Position numbers and translations under genes: made by a program. A stretch of DNA of 64,000 nucleotides, taken from assembly GCF_030272615.1 (NCBI RefSeq), contig NC_081415.1, positions 420,722,257 through 420,786,256 on the forward strand. Reading direction: 5' to 3'. How positions within the stretch are numbered: position 1 is the stretch's first letter; each line of letters opens with the position of its first letter. The notes under the pieces were generated by a model. The model did not search any database, was not told the DNA's origin, and was given only the letters and a program-made list of their open reading frames with translations. This DNA comes from Cryptomeria japonica (lineage: Eukaryota > Streptophyta > Pinopsida > Cupressales > Cupressaceae). Shown in pieces: positions 1 through 10,396 of this stretch.

Positions 1-2
1 AA

Positions 3-1538
3 GTTGTTGATGCATTAAGTAGAAGGTCACTAACAATTCAAGAAGTGCAGCTCAAGAGCATTGGAGTGGATAGTTTCAAGGGGTTATACCAAGATGATGA
101 AGATTTTTCTGCCATCTACAAGGTTTGTCAAGAGTTTAGAAATCATTTTCATGGTGAATATGCAGATTTTACTTTACAAGATGGTCTTTTGTTCAAAGGA
201 GGACAACTTTGTGTACCTAGAGGGTCCATGAGAGAAAATTTGATGCAAGAGAAGCATAATGGTTGTTTAAGTGGACATTTTGGATTGAATAAGACTTTGG
301 CACTTCTCCAAAGATTCTACTATTGGCCAAAGATGCAAAGGGATATCATAAAATATGTGGAGAAATGTGTGGTTTGTCAAAGAGCCAAAGGTACTTCTTC
401 TAATGTTGGTATCTATCAACCTTTAGCTATCCCAAACCGGCCATGAGAATGTGTAAGTATGGATTTTGTTGTTGGTTTGCCCAAGACCAAATTAGGATTT
501 AATTGCATCTATGTTGTGGTAGATAGATTTTTAAAAATGGCCCATTTTATTCCATGTAAGGTGACCCATGATGCTAGTCATATTGCTCACTTGTTTTTCA
601 AGGAAGTCATTAGAATTAATGGCTTACCACTCAGTATTGTATCAGATAGAGATGCAAATTTTATTGGTCATTTTTGGAAGACTCTATGGCAAAGATTGGG
701 CACTAACTTGTCTTTCAGCTCAGCCTACCATCCCCAAATGGATGGCCAAACAGAGGTGGTGAATAGAATAGTTGGGAACCTTCTTAGGTGTTTGACTAAG
801 GAGTATGGACAAGCTTGGGATCAGATAATTTATCAAGCTGAATTTGCCTACAATGACAGTGTGAGTAGATCAACCGGTAAGAGTCCTTTTGAGGTAGTTT
901 ATGGCCTTCATCCTAGAAGTGTGTTGGAGCTCAGAGATATTGGAAAGATGGAACAAAAGAGTGGACATGTTGTAGACATGGCTCAGTCCATGAAATAGAT
1001 TCATGAGCAGATTAGGCAGGCCTTACTAGACACCTCTCAAAGGATTAAAGATAAAGTAGATGAAAAGAGAAGGGATATTCAATTTGTTGTTGGGGACTTA
1101 GTCATAGTTCATTTGAACAAATAAAGGCTTAAAAAAGGTGTCCCTAGAAAGCTTCAGATGAGAAGGATTGGACCTTGTAAGGTATTGGCTAAGTATGGGC
1201 ACAATGCCTACACGCTTGATCTACTTGGAGGCATGGCTTTATCTCCTATTTTTAATGTTGCAGAATTGGTGCAGTATAAAGGCACACTTATAGAGGAATT
1301 TAGTAGAGTCTCATAGGTATATCAATCACTTTTAGACCTTCCTTTACCACCAACACCCAAGTTTCAATCCTAGAAGGTGTTGGACACAAGGATTCTCAAG
1401 AAGACTAGGCACACCACCTATATGGAACATTTGGTCAAGTGGCAGCATCTTCCATATTTTAAAGCCACTTCAATACCTGAAGTAGACTTTCCTAATCTTG
1501 GAATTCCCCTCTCTTTATTTCCTAAAGGAGTCACTTGA
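3..1538 (+). pseudogene. Ty3/gypsy chromovirus integrase plus chromodomain (3' end of pol)
   Basis: The reading frame enters from outside the window and can be followed in one frame to the TGA at 1536. It shows the end of RNase H (VVDALSRR), an HHCC zinc-binding domain (YYWPKMQRDI, then CVVCQRAKG near 370-390) and the integrase core with the DDE residues in MDFVVG, IVSDRDANF and DGQTEVVNRI. A C-terminal GDLVIVHL-type domain and a chromodomain-like tail (HLVKWQHLP) follow. In the family the integrase joins cDNA to host DNA and the chromodomain helps choose heterochromatic targets. Five in-frame stops (444, 996, 1122, 1314, 1371) kill the ORF and there is no frameshift. The chromodomain places it among plant chromoviruses; the exact clade is not determined. 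Confidence 0.9.
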
Positions 1539-1549
1539 CTTCTTTCTCA

Positions 1550-1560
1550 TTGGGGGAGTA
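1550..1560 (+). promoter_or_regulatory. polypurine tract of the chromovirus
   Basis: A purine-rich TGGGGGAGTA run lies directly before the TGGTGCAGG sequence that I take as the 3' LTR start. It is 12 bp past the pol stop codon, the usual place for plus-strand DNA priming. Confidence 0.65.
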
Positions 1561-2640
1561 TGGTGCAGGAGCACCTAGTTTTTAACTAGTTTAGTTGATG
1601 TATTTCCAAATTTTGGAGGGATTGATCATGTTTGGGGTCAATGAATGAACAATGGATTGTGGTTAGATCCACAAGTGTGGTTTAGCATGATTTTAAGTAT
1701 ATTTGTCATCAAAGTGTGTTTGTTTTCTCACTTTTGGTCAATGTGCCCTTGTAAGCCAAAAATAACATTACTTTGCAAAATAGGGTAAAACTCATTGTAA
1801 GGCCTTATTAGGAATTTGGTCATGTTTTTTTAATGTTATGGATCCATCCTAGGAGGTTTGGAATGTAGAGAAATTCCTAAGTTGTAAAAATGCAAAATGG
1901 AGCAAAAGTTGTCATTGTTGCTTGACAACTTTTTGCAACTTTTTGAGCAACTTTTCAAAATTGAACAAATCGGTGGTTAGGAAATCGATGAGGAGTTTTT
2001 TATGACCAAGGAGTCATATAAAAGGATTTTTCAATGATTGTACATGGGTTGGAAGATCCAGGAGTAAGTTTGAATAAACTTTGAAGATAATTTCCAGATT
2101 TTTGCCATATATTTTGTCAATTTGGTAGAAGCAGTCTATACCAAATGGATTGATCTTATTACTATTCTTTCATGGTGCTTTAGTGTATGATATTTTGTTT
2201 CTTGAGAAGTGTTTTTATCTTTCCTTTGTATAGGTTTGGTGTGTGTTTGCAATTTATCTCTTACTGCATTGCTCTTTGTTTGAGCAAGGGTTTAAGACCC
2301 TAGACATGGTTCCAACTTGAAATCCCATTGTGTTTGTTCAATGGCCCTTGGGATTCAAGTAATGGAACCTTTGTATAGTGTACATATTCTTTGGAATGTC
2401 CTGGAGGTTTTGTGGAAGCCACATGTTATCATGTCCTAGGTGAGCTCTACCATACCCTGGCTAGGAATATGACTGCCAATTTTGTCTTTACTTGCAGGGA
2501 TGAACAAATTTGAATGTGCCAAGTGTTTGGCATGGAAGAATGATGTAGGGAAGAGTCTCAGTGAAGAGATGAAGGTGTGAAAGGGTGTATAAGACAATAA
2601 ACTCTATTGGTGAAGACTGCTAACTCTAAAACCCTCAAAA
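1561..2640 (+). mobile_element. 3' LTR of the chromovirus (right boundary uncertain)
   Basis: The LTR begins with TG right after the polypurine tract. A TATA-like CATATAAAAGG at 2015-2025 would be the promoter. No second LTR copy is in the window, so the end cannot be fixed by comparison. Around 2640-2700 the sequence changes character, and the tail of the antisense PMD gene starts not far beyond. From 2640 to about 3100 I see no recognisable gene. Confidence 0.5.
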
Positions 2641-3189
2641 GTGCCATTTTTGGGATCCGTACCGATACAGACAAACCAGACAGCCTGCCCTAGTGAATCC
2701 AAAAGTTTTTCCAAAAGGGTACTTGGATCACCAAATATTTTGGGAGGTCCTTTGAATATTTTCTGAGTAATTGCACAAAAACCAGCAAGGTAGGGCTAAT
2801 AGGGGCTCTAGGGCTACTAGGCCTAGAAAATCGGAAGAAGAGGAAGAGATGGGAAAATGGAGAGAAACCAATTGAAGAACCACTTGAATGGAGTTGAAAA
2901 ACTTACCATACACCCCCTAAGACCCCTACAAGTGTGTGTTTGAGGTTTGGATGATCTAATGGTTGGATTTACTCTAGTGAATCCTATCCATGCTTAAGAG
3001 TAACCGCAGAAACAAAATTGATAGGGAGAACTCCAAGGGAGTTTGATTTTTTGATTTGTTAATGGACAAGTGAAGAGTGTTGGAAGCCCACTAAAACATC
3101 CTTTACCTACCTATTGAGCAAGGTGTGACTCTTTTGTTAGATTCTCCCCATCACTCCACCTTTGCAAGCCTCTCCACTGGCTCTCCCAA

Positions 3190-4345
3190 TTCTACCTCCA
3201 CCTCTCCCCCGACCTTGACCACCAGATGCTCTCGCTCTCTTCCTCCAAGGTCATGAATGATCCTTATCATTACCAACCACCTCTAACGGTGGTATTGACT
3301 CTCCTTGTCCTGTCAATCTTGATAAGGGGTGATCTACCTTGTACTGTAAAAATTGAGGTGTCATACCTCTATCTGTAATATCCAAGTGCATGTTCCAATG
3401 GGAATGTGGGAGGGCATATAACTCTGCTTGTGCTGTCTCAAAATCCAAAGAAGGGCCCCAATCTTCTCTATCCTTGTGTGTACAAGCATATATAGTAGAA
3501 CCTTGAGGCATCCCCTGAGTCCAACCAAACTGCCTCAACACATGAGTAAGGATAAATCTCTCGATAATGTAGGGTGTCCTATTAATCAGATATTGACTCT
3601 GCATCAGAACAGGTACTTTGTTGCATCCTCTACTAGGCCTCACAATCAAGGTAAAACCTCCATATCACTCAATCCACATCATCAAGTTCCCATCTCCAAT
3701 ACTCCAATTTCCCAAGCATCAGTTGGGAAACTACACATCTATATGCATATAGATAGGGTTGTCCTGGTGCTCGTGCTCTCTCTACAATCGGCCATGTCAT
3801 AGCTATGTGCTCTCATGCCAAAATATGACACAATGTCACCCCCATAGATAAACTAGAAGCCTTGTCATACACTACTTGTTGCAAATCATGATATAGGTGG
3901 GCTAGGATATAGATCCCCCATGCATAACGAGTACCCCATGTGACCATCCACTCGAGAGCACGACCCCATCCCACTACAAATCCATGAGACCTCATGTCTG
4001 GACATAGGAAGCTTCCCACCAAACCTACCAATATCGTTGGTAATGGCTTATAAAACTTAACCATATATTCCTAGAAGATATCGAGTCCCTCGACCTCCTC
4101 ATCTCCAAATACTCATCGTGGTGTTGTTGTACCTCCTGCCTCATGTCGATCATACTGTACTATCTCTCTAGTGATCAAGATCCATAGAATCCTGTGTACA
4201 TCCTCGAGAGTCACCATCATATCTCCAGTGGGTAGATGGAAGGTGTTGTGGTTGCTATAATGTCATGTTCATCCTATAATCAGACATGAACAAACTATGA
4301 GACAACCCACAAGAATCAATGATGGCCCTATCTACATCGATAAGG
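3190..4345 (-). pseudogene. plant mobile domain (PMD, aminotransferase-like) gene, antisense within a Tat-like element
   Basis: Read on the minus strand, the N-terminal hallmark of PMD proteins is at 4250-4170 (FHLPTGDMMVTLEDVHRIL). It is followed by WGTRYAWGIYILAHLYHDL (about 3960-3890), an EHIAMTWPIVERARAPGQP segment (about 3800), GKLEYWRWELDDVD (about 3700) and IIERFILTHVLRQFGW (about 3570). The C-terminus is Gly/Arg-rich (GRGRGGG, about 3210). PMD proteins occur both as host chromatin-silencing factors and inside plant transposons. At least four stops (for example near 3817, 3688 and 3650) and one or more frameshifts break it. It lies upstream of, and antisense to, the 3' LTR at 5925, the position where extra antisense ORFs are known in the Tat lineage. 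Family call is firm; that it belongs to this LTR element is inference. Confidence 0.75.
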
Positions 4346-4520
4346 TCTCCGCTCAAGGCAAAATTCTTCGGGTATCGCTCCCGAGACATCAATACACCCA
4401 CATCCTCCTGAAAGGTGATATCAACAAAATGTCAGCTCTTATCCAACTAATCAAATCCATCCATCAATCATTTAGTTCTCCTATCCACTCACTTGAGAGC
4501 TTAAGCAATCTCTTTGAGCA

Positions 4521-4945
4521 CCTATCAGTGATGAAGTCACACAATCATCAAAATTGGAGTCTACATCATTAACTCTTATCAATCATAAGTTTAATCAAAA
4601 CCTATCCTATCAGTGATGAAGTCACACAATCATCAAAATTGAAATTTATATCATTAACTCTTATCAATTAGGAGGTTCATCAACCCTATCTTATCAATGA
4701 CGAAATCAAACACTCATCAAATTTGGAGTTTCTATCATAAACTCTTATCAATCAGGAGGTTAATATAACCTATCCTATTGGTGACGAAGTCATGCAATAA
4801 TCAAATTTGGATTTTATATCATTAACTCTTATCAATCCAGAGGTTAATCTAACGTATCCTATCAGTGGCAAAGTCACACATCCAATCAAATCTATCCTAT
4901 CAGTAAATCTCATCAATCATGAGGTCACACACTCAAACAAACTTA
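4521..4945. repeat. 84-bp tandem repeat, about 5 copies
   Basis: The marker CAGTGATGAAGTCACAC or close variants recurs at 4526, 4611, 4695, 4779 and 4863, giving a period of 84-85 bp. Each unit also holds a copy of CATTAACTCTTATCAATC. The copies are diverged (roughly 80-90 percent by eye). The array lies on the 5' side of the antisense PMD gene, between it and the LTR. Confidence 0.85.
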
Positions 4946-5118
4946 TCCAATTATCAAATCCTAAGTTTAAATTATTGACACTCATCGACTATCTTATCAA
5001 TTAAACTCTATCAAATCATCAAATCAAGCAACAAACCATCAAAGAGATCAAATAATTCATTTTCATCAAAAAATTAACATAAAATATTCACTCCCTGTCT
5101 CCAAAGCACTAAAACATT

Positions 5119-5325
5119 TATCATATGTGTTAAATTTTTTATCATATGCACCACCGAAATTATCAAATGCACCAAAAAAGACATCAAATGAGCTATAACA
5201 AACCGACCCAAACCACAAACAATAAAATCATTTGTGCTAAAAAAACAATCAAATGCATTGAACGAACAATCATATGCGCTATGAAAAATTCAAATGCGCT
5301 AATAAAACAATCAAATACACTAAAA
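5119..5325. repeat. degenerate 20-21-bp tandem repeat
   Basis: The core ATCAAATGCRCYA, followed by an A-rich run, recurs about every 20-21 bp for roughly ten units, for example at 5160, 5183, 5247, 5268, 5288 and 5308. Nothing in it looks coding. From 5340 to 5910 the sequence is AT-rich with A/T homopolymer runs (5720-5800) and no gene. Confidence 0.7.
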
Positions 5326-5910
5326 ATGGAAAAAAAATAGGGCACACACAAGAACCCGCGTGAAAATTTTTTGAAAAAAAAAAAAATCATCCACAAATTC
5401 AAATTTTTCAAACAAGGGAGGTTATAAATCCACTTACCGAAGGTCCATATGTTGTTGGTCTCTCAAATCATCAAACTCTCTCAAATTTGTGATTGGCATA
5501 GGGTGGCACCATTTTCTCCAAGCTCTCCTTTTCTCTCCAAATGCTCTAATCAGCCAACACCAAATGTTCAAATGAGCTAGAAAGTGAGCCCCAAGGGTTT
5601 ATATAGCAAGTCGTGATGTAAGCGGGGTATGCCACATAGATGGAAATGTAGGCCATATGGGTGTGTTGTGCTCACATCGTACTTTCAAAAATAAAATCAT
5701 TTTTATCGGGAGATCAATTTGCAAAAAAAATTCAAAAATCCAAAAAAAAATGATTTTTTCAAAAATCCAAAAAAATCACAATTTTTTCAAAAAAAAAACA
5801 TCAAAATTTCCTCAATTAATCTCCTAAGGGGGCATACTCGCATCATTATCTGATAATCAACATTGTTAGGCAATTTTTCTTTGAATCAACGTGTGGCCAC
5901 ACATCACTTC

Positions 5911-5924
5911 AAAGAGGGGCAAAA
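5911..5924 (+). promoter_or_regulatory. polypurine tract of the Tat-like element
   Basis: AAAGAGGGGCAAAA lies immediately before TGTAGATGCC, the LTR start. This arrangement of a purine run followed by TGTAGA is characteristic of Tat-type Ty3/gypsy elements and sets the plus-strand orientation. Confidence 0.75.
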
Positions 5925-7278
5925 TGTAGATGCCTATTTTTGTCCATCTGATTAAAAGAATTTTATATTTGTTTAATTATCATCCATCTAGCTATTAATT
6001 AAACTCAGATTTAATTAATCTAACATCCATTTTCCAACTATTAATTAAATTGGTATTTAATTAATTCACCCCCTTCTTCTATTAATTAAATAAATTATTC
6101 AATTTATTTGATTTAATTCACCTAGCCAAATTCATACTATTAATTAAATAAATAAATCTTATTTATTTTATTAAATCCCCTCCTACATTTAATTAAATCT
6201 TTCTTTCTCATTTAAATAAATTAACATTTGTTTAAAATCTTAAATCCATCCCATTTGCACTTTCTAGAATACACAAGTTGCATTCCTAACCCTTCTTCTG
6301 GATTCTTCTAAACCCTTCTAATTAGCCTAAACCCCCTCCTAAGCATTTGCACATTCCTAAAATAATTATTAGGAAGGAGTCACTTCTCAAACCATTAAAG
6401 GCTTTTTCCCTTCCACAAGTTAACCTCTAAAGTCTTGCTAAGCCTTTAAGGCTAACTTACCTTTGACCCTTGGTTAGAGACTTTATCTCTAGCTTAACCA
6501 TCCATTTAACCCACAAGTTTCTTCAAGCATTCATTTATTTGACCATGGTTATCCTTTAACCTTTGCACATGAATTTATCCTTTGGATAAAAGCTTTATCC
6601 ACTAACCTAACCCTAAACAAACCCCCTAGGGTAACCATCATGTCTATTCAGGCATTTAATGCCTCTTTTCTCTCCTTTGAAGCCTCCTCATGTTGACACT
6701 TGTCAACATGAGATTGGTTTGAAAGTGTCACATGGATTGAAGATCATGCAATCATAGCCCTTGTTAAGATAATTGAATCTTAACCATCCAATTGCCCATT
6801 TCTTCTATAAATAGGACTCATCCCTTCATTATTAGGGTTCACCAAGTTTCAATCTTAGAATCCAAATTTTGTCTCTCTTTGCCTCTATCATAAGATTAAG
6901 CATTTAGAAGCATTGTTATCATTAGCACATATCACGTTAGCATAGCATATCATGTTAGTATAGTATTTCATTATCACGGCATAAAATCTACATTATAACA
7001 AGCTTTGTTATAATCCATATAGATCTTAGTTGCATTAGCATATGAGACCATTATCAACTCATCACTTGTTCTTTAGGTTGTCATTCTAAAGGTAAATTGC
7101 TCAATGATTTGAGAGCGACCATGACTTGAAGAATCCTTGGAGATAGAGGACAATGGATCATCTTGGAAGAATTGTTTAATTAACTCATTTTATTTATTAG
7201 ATCCTTTACATGAAATGTTTCATTGGTATGTTTGCTATTTTGATGTTAATAGACTAACACCACCTTTTCAGGCATACA
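5925..7278 (+). mobile_element. 3' LTR of a Tat-like Ty3/gypsy element
   Basis: It starts TGTAGATGCC right after the polypurine tract. U3 is rich in TTAATTAAAT blocks (5980-6240). A perfect 11-bp stem with a 4-nt loop lies at 6687-6712 (CTCATGTTGAC / GTCAACATGAG). The TATA box is CTATAAATAGG at 6805-6815, so transcription would start near 6835. The right end is placed at an ACA near 7278 by plausibility only, since no partner LTR is in the window. The rest of the element to the left is missing apart from the antisense PMD gene. Confidence 0.65.
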
Positions 7279-8141
7279 GATGTGTTATGGGTCTCACCAC
7301 AATGTGAGGAGATATGGATTAGAGTTATTTGCATTTGAGAACATGTTTTGATTTTTAATTGTTTATATGGATTCGTAGCATGTTGGTTTGTTGTTAGTTA
7401 TGTTCCAATGATTGTGGATCAATGATTTTCTCTTTGGAAGATGTGTTTGGGTCCCCTCTTTCTCTTGGAGTGGATCAATGTGTGTGTTTTTGGTACAAAA
7501 GGTATATTTTGGTTTAGGCTGACTTAGTTCAATCTTTGATGATCTATCTAATATATAAAGAATGAATGTGATTGAGTTAAATATGCAATGAGGTGTTGAA
7601 TGTAGAAAAAGTGGAAAGAACAATGTAGAGAATGTGAGAGGAAGTTTGCAAAATTTATTGAAGAGAAGACAAGAAGAGTTGTGTTCAAGTGATATGCAAG
7701 GTATGTTGAGACTATGGCAGATGTATGAGACATAGTACTAATAGTTGAGGTCTGAGTTGTGTGTATTGATGTTGGTCACTTGATGTAGAGTTCAAGGACA
7801 AATTCATGATCAGGAGATCCTTCTTTTTAGATTATTTTTGTATCTTGCCCTATTGCAGTTAGTTTCAAGTTTTCAAGTCCTTTTTGTATCTTTCCCCAAG
7901 AGTAGTCAGCCTTGGTTTGCAAGTCTAGAGTAGTGAGCTCTTTTTATTAATGTAATTTGATATACATAGTGGATATATTTTGTTGGTAGGTGCTCACTGT
8001 GGCTTTTCCCTATTTGGTTTTTCCACGTAAAAAATCTTGGTGTTCATGTGTTGGATATGTGTTGATTAATTGTTTATGTGTTGCATTAAAATTTTTATTA
8101 GATCGATTCACCCCCCTCTCAATCCTTCCTTGGGTTCAACA
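7279..8141 (+). mobile_element. copia-type LTR remnant (right end clear, left end uncertain)
   Basis: The last about 150 bp have the pattern seen at copia LTR 3' ends here: GGTTTTTCCACGTAAA near 8020, then GATTCACCCCCCTCTC and a terminal CAACA at 8141. No primer-binding site follows, so this is a solo or 3' LTR. To its right the sequence is integrase of another element on the opposite strand. The left limit lies somewhere between 7279 and 7740. Confidence 0.5.
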
Positions 8142-8319
8142 AACTAGCATATAGGACTTATTGTTGCATGTAGGTTATATTGGGCCAATAAAGTCAGTAT
8201 CCCACTTATATAATGGTGTTATCAATAGCTTGGGTTGTAGAGGCATCTCATCACTCCTTGTAGGCTTTCCCATTCATTGAAATCTATTAAATCTCCTTGT
8301 AAACTAGCCTATATCTTTG
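8142..8319 (-). pseudogene. Ty3/gypsy integrase fragment (zinc-finger end and start of core)
   Basis: Minus-strand translation gives MGKPTRSDEMPLQP followed by YKWDTDFIGPI and KSYMLV. This is the stretch joining the HHCC finger to the first catalytic Asp of gypsy integrases. A preceding FTRRFNRFQ stands where the family has two cysteines, both replaced here by Phe. The fragment stops at 8320, where the LTR of element C begins. The reading seems to resume on the far side of C at about 30629 with an ILASYLYS segment, so C inserted into this integrase. On its other side it is cut by the copia LTR at 8141. Confidence 0.6.
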
Positions 8320-8747
8320 TGTTGTGGGTAAATAGTATCCACCATTAAATGTAGTAAAACCTCTTATTTTGGTTAATTACCATCACATTAGGGAAAGATA
8401 GGAACTTTATAGATCTAAACCTAATAGATCCAGATGTTGATAAGATTCTAGGGAGCCTTGAATGAGCCTTGTCTTTCTCTTGAGTCGAATTTATTTGTTT
8501 AAAATGCTTAAATTAGGGTAAATAAGTTGGAATTAAAGTAAAAATGTGTAAATAGAGCTACAATCATTGGATCGAACCACAAACCTGGATTTGAGGAATA
8601 TAAGTCTATTTGGATCTATTCCTAGAAATAGCTCTTGATTTGTTGGGACTGGAGTGACAATTGCTCTGGTCCCCTGCACTTTTCGCACTCCAAAGGGGGA
8701 TCTATTTGTCTTTGTGAATAAAGCCAATTCTAAAGATCACATCTCCA
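8320..8747 (-). mobile_element. element C, left LTR (3' LTR), first part
   Basis: This matches the right LTR at 29406-30628, for example the shared ATTAGGGAAAGATAGGAA block and the GGATCTATTCC... segment. It is cut at 8747 by copia A and continues at 24059. The first bases (TGTTGTGGGTAAATA) are more diverged than the rest. Confidence 0.75.
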
Positions 8748-10066
8748 TGTTGGCAACAATAATGAAGGAAAACTGAGAGGGGGGTGAATCAGTTTTCACT
8801 GGATTAAACAATTTAAGCACAATTTCATATTTGATTAACTGCAACAAGAACAAAGATAAACACAATAACAACAACACACACAACACCAAGATTTTAATGT
8901 GGAAAACTTGGTTAAGGGAAAAACCATGGTGGGAACGTACCCACAATTAGATGATACTCTGTAGTAGTATGTGTAAATATTACAATGGGGAATGTGCATG
9001 CATTCATGCACATTGCCTAAAGCTCACTGCTCAAAATGTAATAATCCAGAAGGCTACAACCCTCAGGGAAGGATCACTACCTTACAAGAACATTCAGACA
9101 ACAATCTAGTTTACATGAACTGAAAGAATAACATCTTCAAATGCTTGATGGTGGTTCCAATTAAGCACATTTGTCTACCCTGCAACACTCTTTGATCAAC
9201 ACTTCACACCGAAAGATGAATTCACTTGTTCGCACACATACCACTCTCTAATAATGTAGACACAACTTGTAACCACCACCAATCTCCCAATTACATGAAT
9301 ATGACACCCATTTATACAAATCATCAATCTTGACTTCAAGTTCGGCTCAACCCTTAAGACCTAATTACAAAATTACATCACATGATACATAAATAAACCA
9401 CCAGACTAATACAATGCCAAGACGACATAGCATAGACCTAAATAAAATCCTCGAACATGCAACACCACTAGAAATTTTGCCAAGATCAACCGCAACACGC
9501 TACACCACCAAAAATGTTGCATAACACAAAGAACATCACCGGACCCATAAGATCCTTAATAACGTACACAATGATCAATGCAGAATAACAAAACAAATAG
9601 GACATGATTAGGAAACACCAACAAGCACGTTAGAATCATCTACAATAGCTACACCAACACCACTTAATCAAATCTTCATCGATTAACATGCTAATACTCA
9701 AGAACACTCAAACAACAACAACTGGGACTAGAAAGATAACTTGCAGAGCACCAAATCACAAACCATCTGAATTGAAGATACACATGAACATCCCAAACAC
9801 TCTCCCAAATCCGCAACTCAAGATATAATCATTCCTGAGCACAACGGATCAATACCAAAACATTGCAACACTGAACACTAAAAAACCAATCCTCATACTG
9901 GAATCCATAACTCGATCAAATAGCATAATGGAAACAACACATACTTGATTTAGTGTATCAAATAGATAAACCAAGTAGATCAACTCTGTACAATCACTAG
10001 AACACAAAAACATGGGAATATGCTGACATCAATGACAACATATCTTAGCATCAACAATATCCAACA
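8748..10066 (-). repeat. copia A 3' LTR (left)
   Basis: It begins TGTTGGCAACAA and ends TCCAACA on the plus strand, and pairs with 22723-24058. It carries the GAGGGGGGTGAATC block near one end and GGGAAAAACCATGGTGGGAA near 8920, both also found in the other copia LTRs of the window. Confidence 0.9.
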
Positions 10067-10080
10067 ATCTCCCCCTTTGG
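10067..10080 (-). promoter_or_regulatory. polypurine tract of copia A
   Basis: On the minus strand this reads CCAAAGGGGGAGAT directly before the LTR. It is the usual SIRE-type copia polypurine tract, and copia B carries the same one. Confidence 0.85.
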
Positions 10081-10396
10081 CATTGATGACAACATATGAA
10101 TGTGAAAAACAATCAATGCAAAGAAAAAATCAACACCAACAATCTCCAACAATCTCTCCCTAAGATCATGCACACAAAGCTTTCAAGATAAGGTTTTTTT
10201 TCACATGCTTCTCTCCCCCTTTGACATCAATGTCAAAGATCATACAGATCATGCAACTCTCCCCCTTAGAACAATTTCATAAATCTTAACATCTGAACCA
10301 CACACTGACTACTCCCCAGAGCATCAACACCCACTCATCAATTTGGATAAGAAGGTAAGGCTACAAAGTCCACCGGATTGATGCATCTCAATGCAT

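Noticed and set aside
2655-2700. GGATCCGTACCGATACAGAC stretch as a primer-binding site
   Set aside because: No TGG start and it follows a 3' LTR, where no primer site is expected.
3428-3802. Open frame on the plus strand
   Set aside because: It is the complement of the PMD gene and has no domain of its own.
4521-5325. Regular repeats as a CRISPR-like array
   Set aside because: Repeats are contiguous, with no unique spacers, no cas genes, and the DNA is from a plant.
6599-6625. Telomere-like CCTAACCCTAAAC word
   Set aside because: Only about one and a half units; chance within an AT-rich LTR.
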